Shown: positions 46,032 to 56,480, numbered from the stretch's first letter. The stretch: 64,000 nucleotides of DNA from Acinetobacter towneri DSM 14962 = CIP 107472 (GCF_000368785.1 NZ_KB849689.1:28681-92680); one strand, 5' to 3'. The notes: a model not told the origin generated them from the sequence alone. Translations and numbers: made by a program.

Positions 46032-47045
46032 TTAAGCTTCAATGGTTTGCACGCTAATTTTTTTAGCAGGGTCGGCTTTACGACGTACTGTTGGTACAGG
46101 TTCACCATAATATTGACGGTCTGCAAAATAACTTGAACGTACCATTGGCGCAGCCCAAATATTTTTAAAACCTAACTTTTGACCATGCGCTGTATAACGC
46201 TCAAATTCTTCAGGTGTTACAAAGCGGTCAATTGGCGCATGTTCTTTAGATGGCTGTAAATATTGACCAATGGTCACATAATCTACATCGTGCGCTTTAA
46301 GATCATCTAACAGTGCAATAACTTCTTCTTCAGATTCTCCAATACCTACCATCAAACCGCATTTGGTTGGAATATCTGGGCAATATTCTTTAAACATTTT
46401 CAGCAAGTTCAAAGAGTGCTGATAGTCTGAACCCGGACGCATGGCTTTATATAAGCGTGGCACAGTTTCAATGTTGTGGTTAAAAACATCTGGCGGACAT
46501 TCGGTCATAATGCGTAGTGCAATATCCATACGACCACGGAAGTCTGGCACCAAAATTTCTAACAACGTATTTGGGCTTAAAGAGCGGGCTTCTTTAATAC
46601 AATCGACAAAATGTTGTGCACCACCATCTAACAAGTCATCACGGTCTACAGAGGTGATCACGGCATATTTTAAGCATAAGTTGGCAATGGTTTCTGCCAT
46701 GTGACGAGGTTCTTCAGGATCTAGTGCATTTGGACGACCATGCGCAACATCACAGAACGGGCAGCGACGGGTACAAATATCACCCATGATCATAAAGGTT
46801 GCTGTACCACCACCAAAGCATTCTGGAAGGTTTGGACAAGCGGCTTCTTCACAAACGGTGTGCAATTTTTGCTGACGCAAAGTGGTTTTAATACGTTGAA
46901 CTTCTTCTGGTGCCGTCATTTTGACCCGAATCCAGTCAGGTTTACGAGGCGTTTCAACCGTAGGAACAACTTTTACAGGAATACGTGCGACTTTTTCAGC
47001 ACCACGAAGTTTGACACCCTGTTCTGGTTTACGGTTTGCAGACAT
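46032..47045 (-). CDS. lipA: Lipoyl synthase
   Basis: Radical SAM enzyme that inserts two sulfurs into octanoylated lipoyl domains. The protein (337 residues from [10 protein letters not shown]) has the auxiliary cluster cysteines in [12 protein letters not shown], the radical SAM CxxxCxxC motif CTRRCPFC, and the C-terminal [10 protein letters not shown] with the serine that ligates the auxiliary cluster. I choose the ATG at 47045; a GTG five codons upstream has a weaker context. Single gene with its own terminator. Confidence 0.96.
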   Translation of the reverse strand: MSANRKPEQGVKLRGAEKVARIPVKVVPTVETPRKPDWIRVKMTAPEEVQRIKTTLRQQKLHTVCEEAACPNLPECFGGGTATFMIMGDICTRRCPFCDVAHGRPNALDPEEPRHMAETIANLCLKYAVITSVDRDDLLDGGAQHFVDCIKEARSLSPNTLLEILVPDFRGRMDIALRIMTECPPDVFNHNIETVPRLYKAMRPGSDYQHSLNLLKMFKEYCPDIPTKCGLMVGIGESEEEVIALLDDLKAHDVDYVTIGQYLQPSKEHAPIDRFVTPEEFERYTAHGQKLGFKNIWAAPMVRSSYFADRQYYGEPVPTVRRKADPAKKISVQTIEA

Positions 47046-47332
47046 ATTCAACTTTTCCACTGTTTTTGAAAGGGGAGAGATTTAGTGTAGGCTAGATTTT
47101 ACGTGAAATAGAGTCTGATTAAACCGAATCTAAGTGCAAAAGTAAAATGTCACCTTAACTTCATCATAAGACGGTTATTATAACGAAATTGTGCTTAAAT
47201 TGGGTAAAAACGATATTCATATAAAAAATGTGGTTATCACGTAATATATGCACAGTAAATACAGAAAATTCAAAAGATTTACGTCATAATATAGCCCATT
47301 GAAAAGACAGATTTAAAGAAAAGGAGCGTTGA

Positions 47333-48748
47333 ATGCCACGTAAAAAAGAGGTCGTTAGTGGAACTTTCGTGAAGTACGATGCGGTTGTTCTCGGTTCAGG
47401 CCCTGCGGGTGAAGGCGCGGCAATGAAACTTGCCAAATCTGGTAAGCGTGTTGCGATTGTAGATGTTCGTGAGCAGCTTGGCGGTAACTGTACCCATGTG
47501 GGTACCATTCCAAGTAAAGCATTGCGTCAGACAGTGTCGAATATTATCCGTTATCGCCGTGACCCAATGTTTAAAAAAATGGGCGATTGGCGTCAGTTCA
47601 CCATGAAGCAAGTGTTGCAAAGTGCGCATAAAGTTATTCAGCAGCAAGTTGAAACGCACTCTCGCTTTTATGACCGTAATGAAATTGCGATTTATCATGG
47701 TCGTGCTTATATCCAAGATAAAAATACGGTCTTGGTATTTGGTGCAGATGGCATTAAAGAAACCATTATGTGTCAGCAAATTGTGATTGCGACAGGTAGC
47801 CGTCCATATCGTCCAGAAATGTTGGATTTCAACCATCCACGTGTATTTGATTCAGACAAAATTTTGGATTTGGATTTCTCGATTCAAAAAATTATTATTT
47901 ATGGCGCGGGTGTGATTGGTTGTGAATATGCATCCATCTTCATTGGTTTAGATCATAAAGTTGATTTGATTAATACTCAGCACAAATTGCTCAGCTATTT
48001 GGATGATGAAATTTCAGATGCCTTGTCATATCACTTGCGTGCGCAAGGGGTACTGATTCGCCACAATGAGCAAATTGATCATTTAGAAACTTTTGATGAT
48101 CACGTGGTTTTATATTTGCAAAGTGGCAAGAAAATCAAAGCCGATGCGATTTTGTGGTGTAACGGTCGTTCGGGTAATACCGATGGTTTAGGTCTTGAAA
48201 ATGTCGAACTTAAGCCAAACAGCCGTGGTCAGTTAACAGTCAATGATCAATATCAAACCGAAGTAGAGAATATTTATGCTGCGGGCGATGTAATTGGTTG
48301 GCCTTCGTTAGCATCAGCTGCCTATGACCAAGGTCGTTGCGCGGGTGCAAATATGAGTGGCGAAGAAAATGTTGCGCCTGTGACCGATATTCCAACAGGT
48401 ATTTATACCATTCCAGAAATTTCTTCGATTGGTAAAACTGAGCAGGAATTGACGGAAGAAAAAATTCCTTATGAAGTTGGTCAGGCATCTTTCCGTCATT
48501 TAGCGCGTGCGCAAATTACGGGTGATACAGTGGGTGAATTGAAGATTTTATTCCACCGTGACACTTTAGAAGTATTGGGTGTGCATTGCTTTGGTAATAA
48601 TGCGGCAGAGATTATCCACATTGTTCAGGCGGTGATGAACAGCCCGAACAATACCATTAAGTATTTTGTGGAAACCACATTCAACTACCCAACCATGGCG
48701 GAAGCGTATCGTGTGGCGACCTTGAATGGGATGAATCGTTTGTTTTAA
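47333..48748 (+). CDS. sthA: Soluble pyridine nucleotide transhydrogenase
   Basis: Interconverts NADPH and NADH, FAD-dependent, cytoplasmic. The 471-residue protein has the FAD fold [14 protein letters not shown] near residue 15, [15 protein letters not shown] where dithiol reductases carry a CxxxxC pair (only the first Cys remains, as is normal in SthA), an NAD(P) fold [13 protein letters not shown], and the dimer domain ending [10 protein letters not shown]. Length matches E. coli SthA (466). It is preceded by GGAG and followed by a terminator. Confidence 0.96.
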   Translation: MPRKKEVVSGTFVKYDAVVLGSGPAGEGAAMKLAKSGKRVAIVDVREQLGGNCTHVGTIPSKALRQTVSNIIRYRRDPMFKKMGDWRQFTMKQVLQSAHKVIQQQVETHSRFYDRNEIAIYHGRAYIQDKNTVLVFGADGIKETIMCQQIVIATGSRPYRPEMLDFNHPRVFDSDKILDLDFSIQKIIIYGAGVIGCEYASIFIGLDHKVDLINTQHKLLSYLDDEISDALSYHLRAQGVLIRHNEQIDHLETFDDHVVLYLQSGKKIKADAILWCNGRSGNTDGLGLENVELKPNSRGQLTVNDQYQTEVENIYAAGDVIGWPSLASAAYDQGRCAGANMSGEENVAPVTDIPTGIYTIPEISSIGKTEQELTEEKIPYEVGQASFRHLARAQITGDTVGELKILFHRDTLEVLGVHCFGNNAAEIIHIVQAVMNSPNNTIKYFVETTFNYPTMAEAYRVATLNGMNRLF

Positions 48749-48782
48749 GCAGATTCTGCTGACTGCAAAATAGAAAATTTAG

Positions 48783-48818
48783 AACACCTCATAAGATCAT
48801 TTTTGTGGGGTGTTTTTT
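48783..48818 (+). terminator. Terminator of sthA
   Basis: AACACCTCAT pairs with GTGGGGTGTT (with wobble pairs), followed by a T run. Confidence 0.75.
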
Positions 48819-48879
48819 ATTGCCTTGCTGTAGGAAAATTTATGCATTGAGGGAAAGTTGATTTGTGGAACATAGAGTA

Positions 48880-49305
48880 TTAAATATCAATCATGACCGA
48901 TGCTGCACTGCGTTGTGCTTCGCCATGAAAAACAGCTTCAATATTGTTACCATCAGGATCAAGCACATAAGCTGCATAATAACCAGGATGATAAGCACGT
49001 TCATCAGGTTTGCCATTGCATCTACCACCATGCGCCAATGCTGCAAGATAGAAAGCATTGACCATTTGACGATTTTTAGCTTGAAAGGCGAGATGATGAC
49101 GCCCAGTGAGTGTACCTTGTGCGGCAGGGCTTTCTACTGACGAGATAAAGAGTTCATCTGCCCAAAAGTGATCATTGGCTGTTCCCATAACTGGAATATC
49201 CAACACTGCCAAGATGGTGGTATAAAATGCTCGACTTGCCTCAAGGTCATTCACCACAAGATGAATATGGTCAATCAGTCTTCCACGATGCAATTGAATC
49301 TGCAT
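48880..49305 (-). CDS. VOC-family (glyoxalase/bleomycin-resistance fold) protein
   Basis: A 141-residue single-domain vicinal-oxygen-chelate protein with a typical start IDHIHLVVNDLEASRAFYT, middle HHLAFQAKNRQMVNAFY and end YYAAYVLDPDGNNIEAVFH; the His, His and Glu that usually bind the metal are present in these segments. Substrate unknown. The ATG at 49305 with GGAG seven bases upstream is preferred over one four codons earlier. It is downstream of the MFS gene and the small membrane ORF in the same direction. Confidence 0.85.
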   Translation of the reverse strand: MQIQLHRGRLIDHIHLVVNDLEASRAFYTTILAVLDIPVMGTANDHFWADELFISSVESPAAQGTLTGRHHLAFQAKNRQMVNAFYLAALAHGGRCNGKPDERAYHPGYYAAYVLDPDGNNIEAVFHGEAQRSAASVMIDI

Positions 49306-49372
49306 AAGACGCTCCATGTCTAAAGCGGAATTTTGAATAGCAAAATAGACTTAATATTTTAGAGATTGGGTT

Positions 49373-49507
49373 TTAATGCGCACAAAACGCCTGATTAAAA
49401 TATTCGAATAGTTGTGGCGTTTGCATCCATAAAAAAATTGAAAAGACGAGCAGGGCAATAACCGCCAGCGCGAGCAGCACTTTAAAATTAAATAAAGAAT
49501 TAGTCAT
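49373..49507 (-). CDS. Small membrane protein (44 residues), overlapping the MFS gene end
   Basis: The reverse strand encodes MTNSLFNFKVLLALAVIALL and continues VFSIFLWMQTPQLFEYFNQAFCAH before a stop. One strongly hydrophobic helix spans residues about 9-27. The ATG lies inside the last codons of the MFS transporter gene (eight-base overlap), a layout that allows translational coupling. It is too short for routine gene calling. A role as a small partner of the transporter is inference; no family recognised. Confidence 0.6.
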   Translation of the reverse strand: MTNSLFNFKVLLALAVIALLVFSIFLWMQTPQLFEYFNQAFCAH

Positions 49508-50711
49508 GAATGACGTGCTCCTCATCTACCCAAAAATGGACCAAGACCGCAAACGCACTTAAAGCAATAGAAACAATCCAGATTGCATTATAGTTACCTG
49601 TCAGATCGTGATTTAAACCGCCAAGCCATCCACCAAAAAATGAGCCGACTTGGTGTGTGAAAAACACAATGCCGCTGAGCATGGTCAGGTACTTAATCCC
49701 AAACATATTTGCCACAATACCATTGGTCAAAGGCACTGTAGATAACCACAATAAACCCATAATGATCCCGAATGCATAAATTGTCCAGATGCTTAAAGGC
49801 AGGATTAAAAAGGCGATAATGGCAATGCCGCGTAGTCCGTAAAGCCACATCAGCAAATGCGGTTTCGAATAGCGACCGCCTAACCAACCCGCCGTATAGG
49901 TGCCTACAATATTAAATAAGCCCACGAGTGCTAGAAAAACTGTGCCTGTGGTTGCATTAAAGCCATGATCAATTAAGTAGCTAGGGAGGTGAATCCCGAT
50001 AAAAACCACTTGAAAGCCACAGACAAAAAAGCCCAAAGCTAAAAACCAAAAGGGTTTATGGTTTTTGGCAATCACCAAAACCTGCTTAAAGCCTAAAGCG
50101 GGTTGGCTGACTGAACTTGCATTAGGGTTTTGATACATGGGTGCTTTGAGCATCCATGCCAAAGGAACAATCAAGGCAATTAAAATCGCACTGACAATTA
50201 ATGCGCCCGACCAACCTACACTTTGTAATAACAATAAGGTCGATGGCAACATGATAAATTGCCCAAACGAGCCTGCAGCACTGGCAATACCCATTGCAAG
50301 GCTACGCTTTTCTGGAGGAGCAGCGCGACCTACTGCAGAAAGTAGCACAGGGAAAGAGGTTGCAGAAAGTGCCAAACCTAAAATTAAACCCACACTTAAA
50401 TTTAGCAATAACCCAGTCGAGCTGACGGCCATGAGCAATAAGCCGAGTGCATACAGTGCACCACCAACTGCAACTACAATTTTACTGCCGTATTTGTCTG
50501 CAAAAGCACCTGTGATGGGTTGGACTGCACCCCAAATCAGGTTTTGCATGGCAATGGCTAAACTAAAGACATTATGTCCCCAGCCAAATTCATGGCTCAT
50601 CGGTACCAAATACAAACCAAATGCATGCCGAACCCCAAGCGATAATGCCAAAATAATGGCGCTTCCAATTAACATATAAATTAGAGGTTTGGAAAATTGA
50701 GCATTCGACAT
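49500..50711 (-). CDS. MFS transporter
   Basis: A 403-residue inner-membrane transporter with twelve hydrophobic segments. The MFS loop 2-3 motif is seen as GAFADKYGSKIVV, and the N-terminal half has SHEFGWGHNVFSLAIAMQNL, a pattern common to the oxalate/formate and monocarboxylate-like groups. The substrate cannot be told from sequence. It is followed by the overlapping 44-codon membrane ORF. Intact, start ATG followed by SNAQFSKPLIYML. Confidence 0.88.
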   Translation of the reverse strand: MSNAQFSKPLIYMLIGSAIILALSLGVRHAFGLYLVPMSHEFGWGHNVFSLAIAMQNLIWGAVQPITGAFADKYGSKIVVAVGGALYALGLLLMAVSSTGLLLNLSVGLILGLALSATSFPVLLSAVGRAAPPEKRSLAMGIASAAGSFGQFIMLPSTLLLLQSVGWSGALIVSAILIALIVPLAWMLKAPMYQNPNASSVSQPALGFKQVLVIAKNHKPFWFLALGFFVCGFQVVFIGIHLPSYLIDHGFNATTGTVFLALVGLFNIVGTYTAGWLGGRYSKPHLLMWLYGLRGIAIIAFLILPLSIWTIYAFGIIMGLLWLSTVPLTNGIVANMFGIKYLTMLSGIVFFTHQVGSFFGGWLGGLNHDLTGNYNAIWIVSIALSAFAVLVHFWVDEEHVIHD

Positions 50712-50842
50712 AAGGCATCCACGTATGGCTAACAGCTTGTTATGGTAATCGATTCAGCTCAAGAGCGCGATAAAATAAAATTCATCAAATGATAAAATTG
50801 AGTTATCAAGATAGAAGCGATTGCTTTAATTAAATAGTGTAA

Positions 50843-50872
50843 GAAAAAATAAGACGACCGTAGCCGTCTTAA
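50843..50872 (-). terminator. Terminator of the OmpW-like gene
   Basis: On the minus strand AAGACGGC-TACG-GTCGTCTT is followed by ATTTTTTC. Confidence 0.75.
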
Positions 50873-50905
50873 ATTTAGTTGAAAGTGGAAAAGTAAAATT
50901 AGAGA

Positions 50906-51958
50906 TTAAAAGCGCATCCCAAAGCCAGCGTATGCAATGATCGGATTCACTTCAATATCTGCTTTAGAGTGAATCAATTCACCATGTTTGGCATCGGTCA
51001 CCGTAATGGTGGTTTCATTTTTAAGGTGTGCATAAGATAGTGAACCAACTGCAAACCATTTTTCATTAAAGTCATAGGTAAAACCTACGGTGGCAACAGG
51101 TGCAAACGCATCGGTGGCATCTAACTCAACTTTTGGGTTGGCTGAACTTGGTTTGCCTTCTAAAGATGCGCCTGATTTTCCTTCTTTAATATTGGCAATC
51201 ATGTGACCTGAAGCAATTAAGTCCTGCTCAGTACGTGGATTAATTTCTAACTCATTGAAATAGGCATACATCAAACCGACGCCAACATAGGGGCGGAACT
51301 TATTTACGCCTGTTTTGCCAAAGTGATATTGAAACTCAAATGCAGGTGTCCATGCTCGGGCAGAAGCAGCAGGGCCATGTGCTGCTAAATCGGTAATGAA
51401 AATATCGTTTTGTAATTCTAGCTCACCCAACGCACCGCCTAATGGACGTGCAATTGCGGAGAAAGGTGCATAAATTTTCCCTTTGCCTTGCAAATCAACT
51501 TTAGGTGGAATGCCGCCTTTGACTTCAAAGGAAATATTATCAGTAAAGAAATAGTTACTGATGATACCCAGTGTAGTGACATCATCTGCTTCTAAACCTG
51601 TACCGGGATTATCCCATTGTTCCAAACCTGAAATTGTGGCTTGTCCACTCATGTTGGCAGGCACGGTAGGCAGCAAATTTAATGCTCCGCTTAATAATAT
51701 GGGTGGCTCAAAACCGTCACGTAAATTATCTTTTACAGTTTGCGATTGAACCTCACCGACATCCGCTGTGTAGCCATTGTGGATGGCTGTATTGACCCGA
51801 AAAGGTTGTGCTTTACCTTGTGGCATAACGTGCAGCGCACCTACCGAAACAGAAAAGCGTTTAAAACCATCACCATCTTTTAAACTAAAATAAGGTGAGT
51901 TGGCATAACTGATGACTGGCAAACTACTCAGTGCCAAACAGCATAGTGTTTTTTTCAT
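50906..51958 (-). CDS. OmpW-family outer membrane protein
   Basis: A 350-residue beta-barrel protein with a signal peptide (MKKTLCCLALSSLPVISYA). It shows OmpW features: a segment ALHVMPQGKAQPF near the start, TLGIISNYFFTDNISFEVKGGIPP, the FRPYVGVGLMYAYF strand, and a terminal aromatic residue (GFGMRF). It is longer than classic OmpW (about 210) because of added extracellular loops. I start at MKKTLCC with GGAG eight bases upstream. A role in uptake of hydrophobic compounds is typical of the family; the substrate is unknown. Confidence 0.83.
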   Translation of the reverse strand: MKKTLCCLALSSLPVISYANSPYFSLKDGDGFKRFSVSVGALHVMPQGKAQPFRVNTAIHNGYTADVGEVQSQTVKDNLRDGFEPPILLSGALNLLPTVPANMSGQATISGLEQWDNPGTGLEADDVTTLGIISNYFFTDNISFEVKGGIPPKVDLQGKGKIYAPFSAIARPLGGALGELELQNDIFITDLAAHGPAASARAWTPAFEFQYHFGKTGVNKFRPYVGVGLMYAYFNELEINPRTEQDLIASGHMIANIKEGKSGASLEGKPSSANPKVELDATDAFAPVATVGFTYDFNEKWFAVGSLSYAHLKNETTITVTDAKHGELIHSKADIEVNPIIAYAGFGMRF

Positions 51959-52299
51959 TGTGGAACTCCATGTCCAATTTTGCTTGTTGTTATTTACGGG
52001 ATTGTTATGCAAGGCATTATGAAATGGACTGGAAAAATAAAACTGTTGTTTTTACAAGATATTTTTTTAAACTTTTGTGAATAACTGGAAAAGTGTGCAG
52101 GTGTTTTGTTAAATCCAAAACTGTTGAATACGTGAAAATGCTTGTTTTATTGGATGGCTTTAAAGTTCTATTGGTTTGAAATAAAAAGATTTTATAGAAA
52201 TTGTATGCGTTGAAATTAATAAAAAAGACCAGTCGGAACTGATCTTTTTGACATACGGGTTAAATTTTTAGCCAATGACAGATTTTGGCTGCAAACACG
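51959..52299. other. Gene-free spacer between the OmpW-like gene and map
   Basis: A 341-base AT-rich stretch between two leftward genes. It should contain the promoter of the OmpW-like gene at its left end and the map terminator at 52221-52249. I see no gene or other structure. Confidence 0.5.
52221..52249 (-). terminator. Terminator of map
   Basis: GATCAGT and ACTGGTC (minus strand) form a 7-bp stem with one wobble pair, extended by A/T pairs and followed by a T run. Confidence 0.75.
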
Positions 52300-53127
52300 T
52301 TATGCAGTAAAGCGTGATAAATCTTCATCAGGGCGGGCAGTCAGCACTTCCAAGCCATCTTTGGTGACCAAAATGGTGTGTTCAAACTGTGCCGATAATT
52401 TGTGGTCTTTGGTCACCACTGTCCATTTATCGCCAAGTAATTTGGTTTGCCATACGCCTGCATTGACCATTGGTTCAATGGTAAAAGTCATACCTTCTTC
52501 TAAAATCATGCCTGTGTTGGCTTGACCATAGTGCAATACTTGTGGCTCATCGTGGAAGGTCGTCCCAATACCATGACCGCAATATTCACGCACGACACTA
52601 AAGCGTTCAGATTCAACATATTTTTGAATCGCATGACCAATATCACCAATGGTTGAACCGGGTTTAACGGTTGCCATACCGCGATACATCGCTTCTTGGG
52701 CAACTTTGCATAAACGATTGGCTAAAATGGAAGTTTCACCACCCACGATATACATCATATTGGTATCGCCGTGGAAACCATCTTTAATGACTGTGACATC
52801 AATATTTAAAATATCGCCTTTCTTCAGCACTTTACTTTCTGACGGAATACCGTGACAAACCACATGGTTAACCGATGTGCAAATGGTGTGTTGGAATGCT
52901 GGACGACCCGGAGCAGCACCATAACCTAAGCAGGCAGGAATAGCTTGTTGTTGATTGACAATATAGTCATGGCAAATCGTATCCAGTTCGAGCGTAGTAA
53001 CGCCTGGTTTAACGTGTGCTTTGATCATCTCCAAAACTTCTGCCGCCAGTCGTCCTGCCACGCGCATTTTTTCAATATCTTCTGCGGTTTTGATGAGTCG
53101 ACGAGGTGCTTGATAAGTTGTGTTCAT
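52300..53127 (-). CDS. map: Methionine aminopeptidase, type I
   Basis: Removes the initiator methionine from nascent proteins; dinuclear metal enzyme. The 275-residue protein has the five metal ligands in DILNIDVTVIKDGFHGDTNMMY (two Asp), GHGIGTTFHDEP (His), TIEPMVN (Glu) and FEHTILV (Glu). Length matches type Ia enzymes plus a short extension. Divergent from rpsB, the usual map-rpsB-tsf arrangement. Confidence 0.96.
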   Translation of the reverse strand: MNTTYQAPRRLIKTAEDIEKMRVAGRLAAEVLEMIKAHVKPGVTTLELDTICHDYIVNQQQAIPACLGYGAAPGRPAFQHTICTSVNHVVCHGIPSESKVLKKGDILNIDVTVIKDGFHGDTNMMYIVGGETSILANRLCKVAQEAMYRGMATVKPGSTIGDIGHAIQKYVESERFSVVREYCGHGIGTTFHDEPQVLHYGQANTGMILEEGMTFTIEPMVNAGVWQTKLLGDKWTVVTKDHKLSAQFEHTILVTKDGLEVLTARPDEDLSRFTA

Positions 53128-53241
53128 GATCTTTAAAAACTTTTGGAAATTTGTGTGTGACTATGGTATAAATAGCCGCCCATTTTATCAAATGCTTTTT
53201 ATGAATATGTTTCAAAGAGCTTGGTAAAAGGGAAATTAAAA

Positions 53242-53335
53242 ATCCGCACATATATCGTCACATTACTCTGGGTGCCCTTTGGGGTGGAGAATGCGGATAT
53301 ATGGAGGCCTAACCCAAACATTTAAGGTAAAGAAA
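53242..53335 (+). promoter_or_regulatory. Structured leader of rpsB, possible S2 autoregulatory site
   Basis: ATCCGCA (53242-53248) pairs with TGCGGAT (53292-53298), enclosing GGGTGCCC and GGGGTGG segments, and CTAACCC follows just before the ribosome binding site. Expression of rpsB-tsf is controlled by S2 through a conserved leader in gammaproteobacteria; the position fits but I have not matched this fold to the published model. Confidence 0.4.
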
Positions 53336-54082
53336 ATGGCAGATTACAACGTAAGCATGCGCGACCTTCTTCAAGCTGGCGCACACTTTGGTCACCAAAC
53401 ACGTTTCTGGAACCCAAAGATGCGTCAATACATCTTTGGTGCGCGTAACAAAATTCACATCATCAACCTTGAACACACTGTTCCTGCGTTAAATGATGCT
53501 TTGAACTTTGCAAACCAATTGGCTAGCAAAAAGAACAAAGTTTTGTTCGTTGGTACAAAACGTGCTGCTTCTGCAATCATCCGTGAACAAGCTCAACGCG
53601 CTGGTCAACCGTATGTAGATCACCGTTGGTTAGGTGGTATGTTGACGAACTGGAAAACACTTCGCCAATCTATCAGCCGTTTAAAAGATCTTCAAGTTCA
53701 GTCTACTGACGGTACTTTTGCTAAGCTTACTAAACGTGAAGCTTTAGAGCGTAGCCGTGAAATGGAAAAACTTGAGCGCGCTTTAGGCGGTGTGAAAAAC
53801 ATGGGTGGTTTACCTGACGCATTATTCGTAATTGACGTTGATCACGAAGCAATTGCAATTAAAGAAGCTAAAAACTTAGGTATTCCTGTAATCGGTATCG
53901 TAGATACAAACTCTAACCCAGACAACGTAGACTACGTTATTCCGGGTAACGACGATGCGATCCGTGCAGTAACACTTTACGCTTCTTCAATGGCTGATGC
54001 GATCATTGCTGGTAAAGAATACGCTCAAACTCAAGCCAATGCTCAAGCAAAAGGCGAAGAAGCTCCTGCTTCTGAGGCTTAA
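53336..54082 (+). CDS. rpsB: 30S ribosomal protein S2
   Basis: Small-subunit ribosomal protein. The 248-residue protein starts [20 protein letters not shown], and shows the family motifs [29 protein letters not shown] and [15 protein letters not shown]. The ATG at 53336 follows AAGGTAAAG; the longer frame from 53279 runs through the leader. Followed by a hairpin and tsf. Confidence 0.98.
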   Translation: MADYNVSMRDLLQAGAHFGHQTRFWNPKMRQYIFGARNKIHIINLEHTVPALNDALNFANQLASKKNKVLFVGTKRAASAIIREQAQRAGQPYVDHRWLGGMLTNWKTLRQSISRLKDLQVQSTDGTFAKLTKREALERSREMEKLERALGGVKNMGGLPDALFVIDVDHEAIAIKEAKNLGIPVIGIVDTNSNPDNVDYVIPGNDDAIRAVTLYASSMADAIIAGKEYAQTQANAQAKGEEAPASEA

Positions 54083-54150
54083 TGCGTTTTGACGTAAGCT
54101 TGTCATTTTTGCGACATGTGATGGTGGCAAAGTAAGCGTCATGTATGCAG

Positions 54151-54186
54151 ACGGCCCAAGAGACACCCTCTGGGCCGTTTCTGTTA
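54151..54186 (+). terminator. Hairpin between rpsB and tsf, likely attenuator
   Basis: ACGGCCCA and TGGGCCGT make an 8-bp GC-rich stem followed by TTTCTGTT. Because tsf lies 40 bases further on without an obvious own promoter, it is probably a partial terminator. Confidence 0.65.
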
Positions 54187-54225
54187 AAAAAAGAATTCAT
54201 TTTCTACCGATTTTAGGAGATAAAC

Positions 54226-55101
54226 ATGACTGCAGTTACAGCAAGCATGGTTAAAGAATTGCGTGATCGTACTGGTCTAGCAATGATGGAATGTAAAAAA
54301 GCATTAACAGAAGCGGGCGGTGACATCGAATTAGCGATTGACAACCTTCGTAAATCTGGTCAAGCAAAAGCTGCTAAAAAAGCAGGTAACATTGCTGCTG
54401 ACGGTGCAATCACAATCGTTCAAGAAGGCAACAAAGCGATTCTTTTAGAAGTAAACTGTCAAACTGACTTCGTTGCAAAAGACGAAAACTTTGCTGGTTT
54501 CTCTGCGAAAGTTGCTGCTGCTGCTCTTGCTGCAAACGAAACTGATGCTGCTAAAATTGCTGAACTTAAACTTGAAGATGGCGCAACTGTTGAAGAAACA
54601 CGTGTTGCACTTGTTCAAAAAATTGGTGAAAACATCCAAGTTCGTCGTGCACAAATCGTTGAAGGTGAAAACCTTGCTGTGTACAAGCACGGTTTAAAAA
54701 TCGGTGTTGTTGTTTCTTACACAGGTGATGCTGCGACTGGTAAAGGTATTGCAATGCACGTTGCTGCATTCAACCCAGTTGCTGTTACTGCTGAACAAGT
54801 TCCTGCTGATCTTATCGCTAAAGAGAAAGAAATTGCAGAAGCGAAAGCAGTTGAATCTGGTAAGCCTGCAAACATCGTAGAGAAGATGGTAACTGGTTCA
54901 GTTGAAAAATACTTGAACGAAGTTGCGCTTGATCGTCAAATGTACGTAATTGACAACGAGAAGAAAGTTGCTGAAGTATTAAAAGCAACTGGTACAACTG
55001 TTGCTCAATTCGTTCGTTTCGAAGTAGGCGAAGGTATTGAGAAAAAAGCAGAAATGAGCTTCGCTGAAGAAGTTGCTGCTGCTCAAGCTGCTGCAAAATA
55101 A
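54226..55101 (+). CDS. tsf: Elongation factor Ts
   Basis: Guanine-nucleotide exchange factor for EF-Tu. The 291-residue protein has the N-terminal UBA-like domain ([19 protein letters not shown]), the EF-Tu contact motif [10 protein letters not shown], and the C-terminal repeats of the core. AGGAG lies seven bases before the ATG. Encoded after rpsB and ended by a strong terminator. Confidence 0.98.
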   Translation: MTAVTASMVKELRDRTGLAMMECKKALTEAGGDIELAIDNLRKSGQAKAAKKAGNIAADGAITIVQEGNKAILLEVNCQTDFVAKDENFAGFSAKVAAAALAANETDAAKIAELKLEDGATVEETRVALVQKIGENIQVRRAQIVEGENLAVYKHGLKIGVVVSYTGDAATGKGIAMHVAAFNPVAVTAEQVPADLIAKEKEIAEAKAVESGKPANIVEKMVTGSVEKYLNEVALDRQMYVIDNEKKVAEVLKATGTTVAQFVRFEVGEGIEKKAEMSFAEEVAAAQAAAK

Positions 55102-55130
55102 TTTTTACTTAAGGTAAAATATTTTGTAAG

Positions 55131-55160
55131 GAAAGCCCCAATTTATTTTGGGGCTTTTTT
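55131..55160 (+). terminator. Terminator of tsf
   Basis: AAAGCCCCAA and TTGGGGCTTT form a stem with a short AT loop and a T6 tail. Confidence 0.92.
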
Positions 55161-55293
55161 GTGAATATAGATTTTGGCAATATGCAATCGTGGCATAAAT
55201 ATTGAGATGAAGATTAAAGATATTAATTTTAAATCAGTATGTTACGAATAATTGACTTAATCGTATAGGGTGGAATCAGAACAAGAAGGTTAT

Positions 55294-55815
55294 ATGGCAA
55301 ATAAAAAGAATTTAAGCATCGGCGCAATTATTGTAGTGCTAATTGCTGCATTTTTTGGCATAGATTTACAGCAGTTTCAGTCTGAAACATCAAATGCACC
55401 ATCTACAAGTACTGCTCGCACATCGCAAACTGAAAAAGAGCAGTTAGACGTACAGCGAGATGCGCTGCAAGATGATGCTCAGGGTGTTCAGCTGATTGAA
55501 CGTGCGTTTGAGCGCAAACAGAGCGATTTACAAGTCCGTGCGAGTGGGCAGGTCATTGCAGTGTTAGCGGATGACAACGAAGGCTCACGTCATCAAAAAT
55601 TTATTTTAAAACTGAATAATGGGCAAACTGTATTGGTTGCACATAATATTGATCTTGCACCACGAATTACCAATATTGCAAAAGGTGATACTGTTGAGTT
55701 TTTTGGTGAATATGAATACTCAGATAAGGGTGGGGTGATTCACTGGACGCATCATGATCCAGCAAATAAACACGTGGGCGGATGGTTAAAACATCAAGGA
55801 AGAACCTATCAATAA
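55294..55815 (+). CDS. DUF3465-type protein with N-terminal membrane anchor
   Basis: A 173-residue protein with one N-terminal hydrophobic helix (LSIGAIIVVLIAAFFGI), a Ser/Thr/Gln-rich linker, and a C-terminal OB-fold-like domain of the DUF3465 type: ASGQVIAVLADDNEGSRHQKFIL, TVLVAHNIDLAPRI and the end GGVIHWTHHDP. Likely periplasmic. These domains are found in proteins of unknown function near DNA-uptake or nuclease genes in some bacteria, but here it stands alone. ATG at 55294 follows AGAAGG. Confidence 0.75.
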   Translation: MANKKNLSIGAIIVVLIAAFFGIDLQQFQSETSNAPSTSTARTSQTEKEQLDVQRDALQDDAQGVQLIERAFERKQSDLQVRASGQVIAVLADDNEGSRHQKFILKLNNGQTVLVAHNIDLAPRITNIAKGDTVEFFGEYEYSDKGGVIHWTHHDPANKHVGGWLKHQGRTYQ

Positions 55816-55849
55816 CGGTTCTTCCGATAACGAAAATAGGATATAGCGT

Positions 55850-56305
55850 TTAAATGCTCATAATGCTGTTTTTACGACGTGTTTTCCAAGAGGGTAGGAT
55901 TTTACCTAAATAGGCATCCATGCACCAAATTGGGCCAATGAGAAGGAATTGGAGGTCTTTGAAGAATGAAGGCTTTTTCCCTTCAACTTTGTGACCATAA
56001 AACTGCCCAATCCACGCCAAAACAAAAATTGCGATATAAAAACCCATTCCAACAGGCAAAACATAAATCAGCCATGCCATTACCAGCATTAATGCTGCCA
56101 TTGCAACTGCAAGAACCAAGTCTAAACGTGCATAAAAAATAAAACTGAGCACCAGAAGTAATGTTGTTAGTAAAGCGCTGAAATGCGCCAAGATACCGAC
56201 AATCGAAAAAAAGATTGTTGGTACGCAAACCCAGTGAATTAATTTATTGGTTTTATTTTGATGGCTCTCGCTGTATTCATCTAGCCACTCACTTACTGTC
56301 TTCAT
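55850..56305 (-). CDS. Mpo1-like (DUF962) membrane protein
   Basis: A 151-residue inner-membrane protein with about four helices. Family marks are the N-terminal WLDEYSESHQNKTNKLIHWVCVP (with NxxxHxxGxP-like His), GHKVEGKKPSFFKDLQFLLIGP, and the Trp-Cys-Met end. Yeast Mpo1 of this family is an iron dioxygenase acting on 2-hydroxy fatty acids; the bacterial role is unproven, though the two His motifs are kept here. Single gene. Confidence 0.85.
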   Translation of the reverse strand: MKTVSEWLDEYSESHQNKTNKLIHWVCVPTIFFSIVGILAHFSALLTTLLLVLSFIFYARLDLVLAVAMAALMLVMAWLIYVLPVGMGFYIAIFVLAWIGQFYGHKVEGKKPSFFKDLQFLLIGPIWCMDAYLGKILPSWKTRRKNSIMSI

Positions 56306-56480
56306 GTACTACTCCTGTAGACCGATCATCCGTTGTTATTGTTTGATTGTCTAAAATATAACTGAGAACAGAGAGGTGGTCAAAACAGTATTCATATTTT
56401 CAAAATGAAGTGGCAACAAAATTTGTGTGGATCTTCTTGGTGCAGACATGCATGGGATGACTGTAAATCTTACAGGCATT

